Source of the DNA: Saprospiraceae bacterium
Lineage (GTDB): Bacteria; Bacteroidota; Bacteroidia; Chitinophagales; Saprospiraceae
DNA: 64,000 bases
Direction: 5' to 3'
Assembly (NCBI GenBank): GCA_013360405.1
Contig: JABWBR010000011.1
Location: forward strand, 62,001 to 126,000
Below the pieces are notes generated by a model. That model saw nothing but the letters and a program-made list of their open reading frames with translations, made no database searches and was not told the origin of the DNA. Shown piece by piece: positions 8,277-16,830 of this stretch. The number at the start of each line of letters is the position of its first letter. Within the stretch, counting starts at the first letter, position 1. Made by a program: the position numbers and the translations under genes.

Positions 8277-10271
8277 ATGAGCAAGCATCTTAAAGAAATA
8301 AAAGAAAAAATTGCCAGAGGAGAATTAAAGTTAGCCCTCGAGCAATTACGAACTATTGCAGAAAACACCCCATTACTTAATGATGTGATTTTACATTCTT
8401 CGAGGTTATCTGATTTATCAAAAAAAATCCATAGAGGCATCATTAATCCTGAATACGAAACAATTACAACGAATCAAATTACAATCGGAGTTTTGTCACT
8501 AATTGATGAAATTGAAGATGCGATAACAAGCAACCAAACCGTAAAAGAAGAATTTGACAAGTTTACCCTTTCCTATGAAAAACTGATAGAAGATGAAAGT
8601 AAGATGACCTTGAAACAAAAAAAAGAAAATTTTAAGTGCCTGATCAACAATAAACTATCCCTTTTACAACAATGCGAGGATGAGTCTGGCCGAGATCCGA
8701 TCAAAGATCAAATCAAAAATCATATCGATGATTTGCGGCAGATTAATGAAAGTGAAATAGATCATTTCAAATTAAATATAGGGCATGTAACTTTCGTAAA
8801 TCGGCAAAGAGAGATAGACCAGGTTGAGGGTTCAACCGGAAAAACGGAATACTGGTTGATCAATGCCCCTGCCGGATACGGAAAAACAGAATTAATGAAG
8901 GAATTATCCAGACGCATTGACCAGGATAAAACCATCTCTTTTTATATCCAGATCAATGCAGATGACGACCGTTCTATTATTTTTAATAAATTCCTAACAG
9001 CCCTCGATTTAATAGATGATAAAACCCCATTGGAAGAAAGAAATTTCGGTCTTATCCTTTATCAGAAACTGCTTCAAAGGTACGGGACGGATCTGCAAAC
9101 AAAGTGCCTCAGCCTCTTTATTGATTTTGATGGTAAAGCCTCTAAATATTTTTCTTTGTTTCAATCGGAAGTGATTCCGTTTTTCTGGGATTCTTTAAGA
9201 GTTAGTCCCCATTTTACCACGAATCCAGAAGCCTTCAAGGTGGTTTATGCAGGGAGAAATCTTTCAAAGCATTTATTAAACCCAGATCACCGGAGAGTGG
9301 TAAGGTCAATTCCATTATCAGATTTTGATCTTGAAAATATAAAGTGTACGGTCAAGAATCACCGTAACATGTTAACCCCGACTCTCACAGAAATTTCTGC
9401 TTTCATCTTATTTCTTACAGGAGGTCACCCATTAGGAATCGCGAAGGCTTTGAATGTACTTGACAGGTTTGGGCTGTCGCATCTCCGAGATGAGAAAGAC
9501 AAGGTTTATGATCTCATCAATCTAATTGCAGAAAGTATTGAGTTTGAATCTTTATCCGAGGACTTATCCTTCGAAAAAGGAAATAATTTGGTTAAAGGAG
9601 CATGGTTCTTTCCAATGTTGCAAGCCTGTTCTGTATTCAGGCTGATTACTTTGGACATATTAGCCGAAGCCAACTTTAGATCGTTGGTTCACGAAATTGA
9701 ATTACCGCAAGCAGTTCCCATGGATAAAAGGCTGAGGAACTCTCTTCTGTGGTTGCCTTATGGGTACGCAAATAAATTCAGCCTCACGGACGTTCTTGAA
9801 GATGGAATTGCGCGTAGGGTGCTGAATATCAGTTTACGTCAGAAAAACCCGCAAAAGTATAGGAAATGCTGTGAGTTCGCTAAAGAAAATTGTTTAAACA
9901 GAATCGCCGAAGGAAAAAAATTACCCCCCAGTAGATGGCTGATCGAATATTTATTTCAATCGATGCAAATACATGCCATTGATATTGATGATAACCAATA
10001 CAGGTGGCAGATGAGAAGCGCTTTCTACAGTGAATCCGGCGATCTTGACATTGGAATAAACGCTTATATATCTACCCTTTCTACGTACGAGCGACAGAAT
10101 ATTGAATATGAGGTTGAAAAAATTATTGACATGATCGACAGAGACGAAGAATTCCAGTTTATGGTAAAATATTTCTTTCGTGAAGATATGATAATAAGCG
10201 AAACTACATGGGAAGAATTCAAAAAAAACCTCATTGATAAATTTCATAACAACACGAGCAAAATCTTTTAG
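8277..10271 (+). CDS. EAD11-like domain STAND NTPase
   Basis: About 664 residues, AT-rich codon use. Numbered from the upstream GTG 8259: residues 7-90 form a helical N-terminal domain (IARGELKLALEQL, NDVILHSSRLSDL, VLSLIDEIEDA) that matches the effector-associated domain EAD11 pattern, a predicted death-fold-like adaptor. A STAND/NACHT-type ATPase follows: FVNRQREI entry motif, Walker A APAGYGKTE near 203-211, Walker B LSLFIDFD near 284-290, arginine sensor VVYAGRN near 328-334, and a GHP motif (389-391) matching the STAND GxP signature. The C-terminal half has winged-helix-like and helical sequence without a recognised effector. ATG 8277 is preferred because AAAAGG sits seven bases upstream. 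The next gene starts two bases after the stop, so translation is probably coupled. Probable role: stress- or phage-sensing conflict switch. Confidence 0.8.
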   Translation: MSKHLKEIKEKIARGELKLALEQLRTIAENTPLLNDVILHSSRLSDLSKKIHRGIINPEYETITTNQITIGVLSLIDEIEDAITSNQTVKEEFDKFTLSYEKLIEDESKMTLKQKKENFKCLINNKLSLLQQCEDESGRDPIKDQIKNHIDDLRQINESEIDHFKLNIGHVTFVNRQREIDQVEGSTGKTEYWLINAPAGYGKTELMKELSRRIDQDKTISFYIQINADDDRSIIFNKFLTALDLIDDKTPLEERNFGLILYQKLLQRYGTDLQTKCLSLFIDFDGKASKYFSLFQSEVIPFFWDSLRVSPHFTTNPEAFKVVYAGRNLSKHLLNPDHRRVVRSIPLSDFDLENIKCTVKNHRNMLTPTLTEISAFILFLTGGHPLGIAKALNVLDRFGLSHLRDEKDKVYDLINLIAESIEFESLSEDLSFEKGNNLVKGAWFFPMLQACSVFRLITLDILAEANFRSLVHEIELPQAVPMDKRLRNSLLWLPYGYANKFSLTDVLEDGIARRVLNISLRQKNPQKYRKCCEFAKENCLNRIAEGKKLPPSRWLIEYLFQSMQIHAIDIDDNQYRWQMRSAFYSESGDLDIGINAYISTLSTYERQNIEYEVEKIIDMIDRDEEFQFMVKYFFREDMIISETTWEEFKKNLIDKFHNNTSKIF

Positions 10272-10273
10272 CT

Positions 10274-13030
10274 ATGGAAAACTCCGCCATTCAATTTATT
10301 GGTAGAAAAAAGGAGATAAGAACTATTCTAGATTTTATCGGCCATAGTTATGACGGTACTGGAAAGGTCATATTGATTCGTGGGGAGGGAGGCATAGGGA
10401 AAACCCGTTTATTGGGTGAGGTTGTCGATCAAATTTCCATAATTGAAAAACTCAAAGATTATGCAGTACATCAAGTAATTGATTTTGACAACCAAGGATT
10501 TAATAGTGCCGAACGGGTAGCAAATTTTATGATCAACTGCTTACCTGACCATAGCGGTTTTGAATCCTACTTCAATCAATTGAGTGTTTTTCACATAATT
10601 GAAGCCTCAAACGTCAGCAAAGAATCTATCAACACCCAATTGGAAGTATTGATCGCCACCTTTGTCAAAAATTACAACCAGAGTGTTGGCGAGAAGAAAA
10701 ATATCTGGCTGTTTGATACTATTGAAAAACTCTTAGGGCCGGACGGAAAATTAAGTAAAGATATTGTTAATGATTGGGTAAATAAATTTCCACTATTAAA
10801 GAATACCATTTTTATCTTTGCTGGGCGCGTCGAAGCGTCTAGGCTATTGCATGAAAAATTTGAGAAGGAAGGAGGAATACTTGTTCTCTCAGTCGAACTA
10901 GGCGGATTTTCGCACGAGGAGAGTCAAACTTATATTGCTGAGAAGCAGCAATTTCTGAAGGTAACCATTAAGCAAGAATGGTCAGATAAACTAATAGTGC
11001 TTTCTGAAGGTAAACCGATCTTTCTGGACTTGGCCATAGAATGGTTTGCACAGGAGGCAGACATTGATTGGCTGATGAAACTGAACATCACGGATGAGAT
11101 CACGTATGAAACCAAACAAGGTTTTGAAGGAAAGATTATCAGCAAGATCCGTGAACTTAAGTACCCCATTGATTGGGTGGTTTTTGTTCTGGCGCATATT
11201 TATCCCCTCGATAAAGAGGGATTTGAAATTCTCTTTGCGGAGGACGAGGAGATCAAGTATAAGTTCGAAGATGTAGAAAAAATGGTATTCACCAAATCCT
11301 TGCCTGGCGGAGAAATAAAGCTACATGATGAAGTTCAACGGATCGTTTCGGAGCATATAATTGATACAATCGACAACCAATTGTTACGAAGACAATATTA
11401 TAGCCAGAAGATCATTCACCATTTACAAAATAGGTTAAAGCATAAAGAAAATGAATTTGAGAAAAAGCTGGCAGCATTCAAGGAAAAAGGAGAAAATGAT
11501 ATCGATCTAAAATTAGAAATTGCGGAAAGAGAGACCGTGCTCAATGAACTGACCAATCAACTCATCATCCACTCCTTTTTTGCAAACCCCAGTGAAGGAA
11601 AGCATAAGCTACATAACCGGATTCAAGAATTAACGTCCGGTAGATGGACCAAACAGGAGGTGGATACATTATTGCAGGGTCTAGGCGGTTTTTTAAAAGC
11701 AAATCCACTCAGTAATGACATTGATTTTGTATTAGATCTAACCAGATTGCAGTTATATGCCGAAAAAAGCCAGGAACTGGAAGAATTCAAGGATAAAGCT
11801 AGCAATGAGCAGAAAATAGAGATCTATTTGTTAGAAAGTAATGATTTGGTGCGACGGGGTGAGAACTCTGATAGCATATTATTGCTGCAACAGGCTGAGC
11901 AATTGAATAACGAGATTGACAATAATTATAACAAAATCCGATTAGATATTGAACTCGGCTGGAATTACCGGCTAATTGGTGATCTGAAAGCTGCCAAAGA
12001 TCGGTATGAAAAAGCGATACAAAGTATTATTAGAGAAAAGGGTAAAGATGATTGGGAGCAACACCGGGATTTGGCTATTCACTACGGCTGGACCCAAAAT
12101 AATCTCGCTTTTGTGCTTTCTGATGCTAATGCGACTAGACGTGAAGCCGTCCACTACGCGCGTTCTGCCATATACCACTGGTCAAAAATCAACCATGTGT
12201 TAGGACTGGGCGCCGGACATTCTGTACTGGGGATTACCTTCTACAGGATTGACAAGCCGGAGCAGGCACTGGAGGAATTTGAAAAAGCCCTGAAAATATT
12301 CGAGGAACTCGGGCTTTTTCAATGGATCTGTCAGGTATATTCCTGGCGAGGCGCCATTTATCAGGATCGTAATGGTCCAGGCGATTTGAAAAAGGCGAGA
12401 GAAGAATTGGATCTGGCGCTAGATCTGGCCAGTAAGCACTATAAGCAGATCATCCCAATGACCCTGAACAGGTTAGGCCGGGTGTACATGAGCTTGCAGA
12501 AATGGGATTTGGCCTTAAAGCATATGCTGGAAAGCCTGAAACAGGCTAAGCTATTACCAGATTATGTTTATTGGCTCGGATCAATCGGCCGACTAGGATA
12601 TGTCATTGCGGAATATCCCAAGTCAAACATCGATCTTGAATTCTTATGGAGGGAGTTTAATGAATTCAGGTCAATTACTAAAGAAAAAGGCATTAGCCCC
12701 GAGAAAAACTCTCTAGGCATCACCCAATTGGCATTAGCTCGTCTGGAACTGCGATTATTGAGTAAACATTATACTAGCAAAAAATTCGACCTGGTTATGA
12801 ATCTGTTGAGGGAAAGTATCCCTTTGATAACAGAGCATGGGTCGTATGCCCGAACGGACATCGAATCCAGATTGACGCATTTCGAAAAAGAATTCCCCAA
12901 TATCAATTCCGATATCATTCAAAACATCGGAGATGGGCTTTATGATTTTATTGTAAATAAAACTAAGACAGAATACGGTAGCAGCTACTACATTGTCTTG
13001 GAGAAGATAAGTGATTGGAAAAATTATTAA
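10274..13030 (+). CDS. STAND NTPase with C-terminal TPR repeats
   Basis: 918 residues. FIGRKKEI entry motif, Walker A GEGGIGKTRLL (37-47), Walker B IWLFD (144-148), arginine sensor IFAGR (181-185) and LSEGKP (243-248, the GxP motif) define a STAND ATPase. A basic coiled segment (about 390-430) follows, then helical repeats from about 540 on that look like TPRs (DLKAAKDRYEKAIQS, EQALEEFEKALKIFEELG, WDLALKHMLESLKQAK). STAND-TPR proteins normally oligomerise on ligand binding at the repeats. It is second of two STAND NTPases in one operon: it begins two bases after the EAD11 gene and overlaps or abuts the radical SAM gene. No effector nuclease or protease domain was recognised in it. Confidence 0.8.
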   Translation: MENSAIQFIGRKKEIRTILDFIGHSYDGTGKVILIRGEGGIGKTRLLGEVVDQISIIEKLKDYAVHQVIDFDNQGFNSAERVANFMINCLPDHSGFESYFNQLSVFHIIEASNVSKESINTQLEVLIATFVKNYNQSVGEKKNIWLFDTIEKLLGPDGKLSKDIVNDWVNKFPLLKNTIFIFAGRVEASRLLHEKFEKEGGILVLSVELGGFSHEESQTYIAEKQQFLKVTIKQEWSDKLIVLSEGKPIFLDLAIEWFAQEADIDWLMKLNITDEITYETKQGFEGKIISKIRELKYPIDWVVFVLAHIYPLDKEGFEILFAEDEEIKYKFEDVEKMVFTKSLPGGEIKLHDEVQRIVSEHIIDTIDNQLLRRQYYSQKIIHHLQNRLKHKENEFEKKLAAFKEKGENDIDLKLEIAERETVLNELTNQLIIHSFFANPSEGKHKLHNRIQELTSGRWTKQEVDTLLQGLGGFLKANPLSNDIDFVLDLTRLQLYAEKSQELEEFKDKASNEQKIEIYLLESNDLVRRGENSDSILLLQQAEQLNNEIDNNYNKIRLDIELGWNYRLIGDLKAAKDRYEKAIQSIIREKGKDDWEQHRDLAIHYGWTQNNLAFVLSDANATRREAVHYARSAIYHWSKINHVLGLGAGHSVLGITFYRIDKPEQALEEFEKALKIFEELGLFQWICQVYSWRGAIYQDRNGPGDLKKAREELDLALDLASKHYKQIIPMTLNRLGRVYMSLQKWDLALKHMLESLKQAKLLPDYVYWLGSIGRLGYVIAEYPKSNIDLEFLWREFNEFRSITKEKGISPEKNSLGITQLALARLELRLLSKHYTSKKFDLVMNLLRESIPLITEHGSYARTDIESRLTHFEKEFPNINSDIIQNIGDGLYDFIVNKTKTEYGSSYYIVLEKISDWKNY

Positions 13031-13043
13031 AATCAGCAACAAC

Positions 13044-14513
13044 ATGGACGTACCTAATCCACCCAAGCCTACGGCTATATATAATTTGGATATTTTAGAA
13101 CCTGTTGCCAGAGACTGCGATTGTGCGTGCCAGGAGGTTTGCTACCCAAGAGAGGCCAGAGAAATGTATCAATTGAACTACGCACTGAAATATAAATGTA
13201 ACGATTTTATTATTGAACCTATTGATGATCAATTTTGCGCAGTCATAACTCAAAACACCAATACCTTTGGCGTTTTTGACAGATCGGTAATAGCATTTCT
13301 AAAGGCATTCCGATCCGGAGCGACTTTCTGGGAAGCCTCTCGCAGTATTGTGGACAAATTTGGGAAAGAAGATGCTTGTCAGCTTTTTGATGATTTTGTC
13401 TATAACTTTTTATTGATCCCGGAACCTTATCGAAAACCAAGTATAGAAAAGGATCTTTCTAGCATTACCGTTTGGCTACACATTTCTAATCAATGTAATA
13501 TCGCCTGCTCCTATTGCTATCTCGACAAAGACAAAAGACACATGTCGGCCGATACAGGACGGCAGATTATAAAACGCGTTTTCCAAACCGCCCAGCACAA
13601 TGATTGCCGGATGATCAAATTTAAATATGCTGGCGGGGAACCTCTGTTGAACTTCGCACTTATCCAGGAGCTCCATCAACTGGCAGTCTCCTTTTCCCAA
13701 ATGACCGGTATCAATATAGACGAAGTAGTACTGACCAACGGGATCAATCTGACAAAGGATAAGATCGAATATATCAAAAACAACGGTTTGAATCTAATGA
13801 TTTCACTTGATGGCATTGAGCAGTTCAACGACATTCACCGGCACAACATCAATAATAAGGGCACTTTCCCGTCGATTATCAAAAATATTGAAAGAACATT
13901 AGCCTACGGAGTCTTACCTCAAATCTCGATCACACTGAGCAGCCTTAACGCAAAAGGATTACCCAACGTCATCGCATGGGTGCTAGAAAGAAAGTTACCA
14001 TTTAACTTAAACTTTTACCGTACATCCCAATTCTCTAGATTACAGGCCAATCACGAAGATGAATTGTTTATCTTCTCCATCCTGGAATCATTCGAAGTGA
14101 TCAAGAACTTCTTTCCATTGGACTATTCTTTTCTCTCTATTATTGACCGTTCCAACCTTTCTTTCCCTCATCTTTATCCGTGTGGAGTAGGGTATAATTA
14201 TCTGGTTTTCGACACCGAAGGCAATTTGTCTTCCTGCCACATGGAAATTAACAATTATATTGCTGGTACTGCCGATGAGGGTGATCTATTAGAACTTCTA
14301 AGAAAAAACAATAAAATAGGAAACTTTTCAGTAGAGTTGATTGAAGAATGTAATGCCTGTCGGTGGAAATACTGGTGTGCTTCAGGCTGCCCAGTGAATA
14401 AATATAATTCTGAAGATAAGTATGATGTCAAGTCGCCCTATTGTCATGTTTATAAAAGTGTTTACCCCGAATTAATAAAATTAGAGGGGCTTAGGTTATT
14501 AAACTTGTTTTGA
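13044..14513 (+). CDS. RRE-radical SAM-SPASM peptide maturase
   Basis: About 489 residues; an ATG at 13011, overlapping the previous gene by 20 bases, would add 11. Numbering here is from 13011. The N-terminus contains a cysteine cluster DCDCACQEVC (35-44). Residues about 85-137 resemble a PqqD-like RiPP recognition element (VFDRSVIAFLKAF, DDFVYNFLLIPE). The radical SAM core has C162-x3-C166-x2-C169 (CNIACSYCY) and the SAM motif YAGGEP (207-212). A SPASM-type auxiliary FeS domain carries CNAC, C456, SGC460 and C478. Such proteins install thioether or carbon-carbon crosslinks in ribosomal peptides. No separate precursor gene is recognisable; the Cys-rich N-terminus may be the substrate. The pairing with TPR-STAND proteins recalls actinobacterial Fxs systems. 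Confidence 0.85.
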   Translation: MDVPNPPKPTAIYNLDILEPVARDCDCACQEVCYPREAREMYQLNYALKYKCNDFIIEPIDDQFCAVITQNTNTFGVFDRSVIAFLKAFRSGATFWEASRSIVDKFGKEDACQLFDDFVYNFLLIPEPYRKPSIEKDLSSITVWLHISNQCNIACSYCYLDKDKRHMSADTGRQIIKRVFQTAQHNDCRMIKFKYAGGEPLLNFALIQELHQLAVSFSQMTGINIDEVVLTNGINLTKDKIEYIKNNGLNLMISLDGIEQFNDIHRHNINNKGTFPSIIKNIERTLAYGVLPQISITLSSLNAKGLPNVIAWVLERKLPFNLNFYRTSQFSRLQANHEDELFIFSILESFEVIKNFFPLDYSFLSIIDRSNLSFPHLYPCGVGYNYLVFDTEGNLSSCHMEINNYIAGTADEGDLLELLRKNNKIGNFSVELIEECNACRWKYWCASGCPVNKYNSEDKYDVKSPYCHVYKSVYPELIKLEGLRLLNLF

Positions 14514-14721
14514 AATGACCAATTCGATAATTTTTGATGCAGTTACTGCTATATTTTTTATGGGTCAAGCCCTTTGGGCGGATCATTGATAGTAATTGGC
14601 CAACCCACAGCAGCTGAGCATAATGGCATTTTCAAAATTTTTGCAGTGATTTCGGAACACAACCCCAATCCGCAAACCCAATTCAGCCGAAAACAGGGCG
14701 GAGACACAAACAATGACGAAA

Positions 14722-16023
14722 TTATCGATTCTTCCCTTTGCCCAGACTGCCCTCAGCCCGCAAAAAAGCCCTCGCCTTTTCATCCTGCTCGGCTTTTGAT
14801 ATACCGTATTTTTGGGCCACCGTCCTCCAATTTTGTACGCTGCTTTTGACTTGCGTGATGATGGCAGTTGCTTTTTCGGCGCTCAACCGGAAATAGGCGT
14901 GCACTTCCATAGCGAGGTCGAGATCCAGTGTATTATCGCTTTCCGAAATATTCAGGCTGAGGCCGGTGCCGGTTTCTATGGGATTGATATCAAAAGCCGG
15001 CGACAATACCCATCCGCTGGGGGTGAGCAGAAAGCCGTGGTTGCGCAGGTGGTCGTCCACATTCGATACACAGATATAAAAGACGATTCGGCGCCATAGT
15101 TCTTCCAGATCGGCTGTCACGTTGGCCCCGTTATTCGCGATAAATTCAACCAATTCCAGATAACTGGCGCCGTCTTTGTAGCTGTGGCCGTCGGTGTAGC
15201 CCAGCATGGTCATGGCGGAAGCGAAATGCAGGCGCTCTCCCGTTGCCGTACGGTCGAATCGCTTGCTGAGAAAAGTATGGCGCTTACTGGAGAATTTTTG
15301 GGCCTGCGATTCCGCCATATTGATGCCCGCTGATTTAGCCAGTACACAGGTTATCATTTCCCAGCCGCCCACATTCGTTTGGTCGCTCCCGCTGGGAAAC
15401 TTGGCTATCCACAGGTGGTTATGGCGATCCAATACGCTGGCTTTAGGGCGCGCGCCGCCTAGTGACGAACCAGGCGCTATTAATTTGTTCAGCCAATCCA
15501 GATATTGCGGATGTTCCGGGGCATTATCCGCTTCAAGTTTCAGGCTGATTTCCTCCAGCTCGCGTATGGAAGTCCAGGGTGGAGCCGCCATTTTTTTATT
15601 GTCGTTTAAAAATGGCCCGTTGATATCCAGCTTGAATCGCAGCGCGCCGATCCTGTGTTCATCGAATACGCCCAGCAGATAGTCCGATTCAAATAATGCT
15701 TGCTCCTGCCTTTGCTCCGCCTTGGCCAGGGCTGCTTCCCGTCGGCGCATCAATACGCGCCCCCAGCGATCAGGAGAAGAATCGAGAAACAGGCCGAAAT
15801 TGTACTTTTCGCTATCGTTGAGGTAATGCAATCCTGAAAAAAGCTGCAAATCGGGGTCGAGTACCTGGGCGTATTCCGATTGCAACCAGGCATTGTCGTA
15901 TTCGAATGAGAAGATCTCTTTTCCCCGCAGGAGTTCGGATCGCAAAGTGCCCATGGCGGTGGGCGTTTTCATACCCTGCCAGTCTGCGTATACGCTTATT
16001 TCTCGTCTGGTTGTCTTTTCCAT
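14722..16023 (-). CDS. hipA: HipA family toxin kinase
   Basis: 433 residues, normal for HipA. N-subdomain-1-like start (ISVYADWQGMKTPTAMGTL, FGLFLDSSPDRWGR), then kinase motifs: SSLGGARPK (186-194, ATP/phosphoserine loop), catalytic loop NVDDHLRNHG (321-330) with the general-base aspartate, and FDINP (344-348) for metal binding. HipA kinases phosphorylate aminoacyl-tRNA synthetases and cause dormancy when free of antitoxin. The stop codon of hipB overlaps this start (TAATG), giving coupled translation. The gene faces the radical SAM operon convergently. All key motifs are intact, so it is probably active. Confidence 0.92.
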   Translation of the reverse strand: MEKTTRREISVYADWQGMKTPTAMGTLRSELLRGKEIFSFEYDNAWLQSEYAQVLDPDLQLFSGLHYLNDSEKYNFGLFLDSSPDRWGRVLMRRREAALAKAEQRQEQALFESDYLLGVFDEHRIGALRFKLDINGPFLNDNKKMAAPPWTSIRELEEISLKLEADNAPEHPQYLDWLNKLIAPGSSLGGARPKASVLDRHNHLWIAKFPSGSDQTNVGGWEMITCVLAKSAGINMAESQAQKFSSKRHTFLSKRFDRTATGERLHFASAMTMLGYTDGHSYKDGASYLELVEFIANNGANVTADLEELWRRIVFYICVSNVDDHLRNHGFLLTPSGWVLSPAFDINPIETGTGLSLNISESDNTLDLDLAMEVHAYFRLSAEKATAIITQVKSSVQNWRTVAQKYGISKAEQDEKARAFLRAEGSLGKGKNR

Positions 16024-16346
16024 TATGGCTTCGTTTTTCGCTTCGGCGCCCGTTCTTTGGTAACCAACTGTGCGTCCTGCAATTTCCGGCCCAACACGTC
16101 GTCTTTGGCAACGAGCAGGAGGTCTTGCTCAAGTCCCAATACGGCCAGCACTTGCAGGTAAGCGCTGATACTCGAACTGCCGGCGCCTTTTTCAATAGCT
16201 GTTAGGGTGGGCCTGCTGATGCCTGCCCTTTCCGCTACTTGCGCAGCGCTGAGTTTTCTCCGCAACCGGGCCAGCTTTATATTTTCGCCCAATTCGGCCA
16301 GTATTTTCAGCGTTTTTGGTAATATGACCGGTTTGATTCGCGGCAT
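16023..16346 (-). CDS. hipB: HipB-like XRE antitoxin
   Basis: 107 residues with a lambda-repressor-type HTH (ENIKLARLRRKLSAAQVAERAGISRPTLTAIEKG, seen in parts at about residues 19-52) and a basic tail (KERAPKRKTKP). It neutralises HipA and represses the operon in known families. It precedes hipA on the minus strand with a one-base TAATG overlap. A short AT-rich promoter region with a 10-base palindrome lies directly upstream. Confidence 0.9.
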   Translation of the reverse strand: MPRIKPVILPKTLKILAELGENIKLARLRRKLSAAQVAERAGISRPTLTAIEKGAGSSSISAYLQVLAVLGLEQDLLLVAKDDVLGRKLQDAQLVTKERAPKRKTKP

Positions 16347-16364
16347 AATAGAATTTATTATTTA

Positions 16365-16379
16365 CAAATATAACGTTAT
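16365..16379 (-). promoter_or_regulatory. hipBA -7 box and palindromic operator candidate
   Basis: On the minus strand TATATTTG (16372-16365) matches the Bacteroidota -7 box TAnnTTTG, about 18 bases before the hipB ATG. It overlaps the perfect palindrome ATAACGTTAT (16370-16379), a plausible HipB operator. No good -33 box was found at the usual spacing. Confidence 0.4.
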
Positions 16380-16426
16380 TTGATAAAAGTATTTTACATT
16401 ATTATTAAAAATACAAAAAAATACCT

Positions 16427-16705
16427 GAGCCGTCACCACCTGAGACGCTACGTGGCCGTCACCCTCCCAAGGCGCTCCCCTAACGTCACCTCGTCACCCC
16501 CCAAGCCGGTTCGTGGCCGTCACCTCGTCACCCACCAGGGGCGCTCCCGAGCCGTCACCTCGTCACCCCCCAAGGCGTTCCGTGGCCATATTGACTTTGT
16601 AAGAAAAAATCCAGACCTTCGCAGGTAAGCGAATAAGCGGGAATAAAGCAGCTATTCGCGCTTACTGTGATTATTCGTGGTGGGGTATTGCGGGAAACAT
16701 TAGTT
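16427..16705 (+). repeat. Dispersed repeat copy 2
   Basis: The segment carries CTGAGCCGTCACC, CGTGGCCGTCACC and CCTCGTCACC units, then the conserved tail with TTGACTTTGT (16591-16600), an A-run, a CTTCGCAGGTAAGCG-like motif and GGGGTATTGCGGGAAACA. The tail matches copy 3 at 18385-18585 over a longer stretch than copy 1. No gene is seen between 16347 and 16830. Confidence 0.75.
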
Positions 16706-16830
16706 ACAACAAAATAACAACAAAAATGAAACCTCTTCACAAATCAGCAATCGCAGTGGTTATATCCAATAGCATGCAATCACAAAATTATACTTTGCGG
16801 TATATTTTCGACACATCCCCGAGCGGATTC

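Noticed and set aside
14574-14849. 91-codon plus-strand frame after the radical SAM gene, checked as a possible RiPP precursor
   Set aside because: Half of it is antisense to hipA, and it lacks a leader-like or repeated core sequence.
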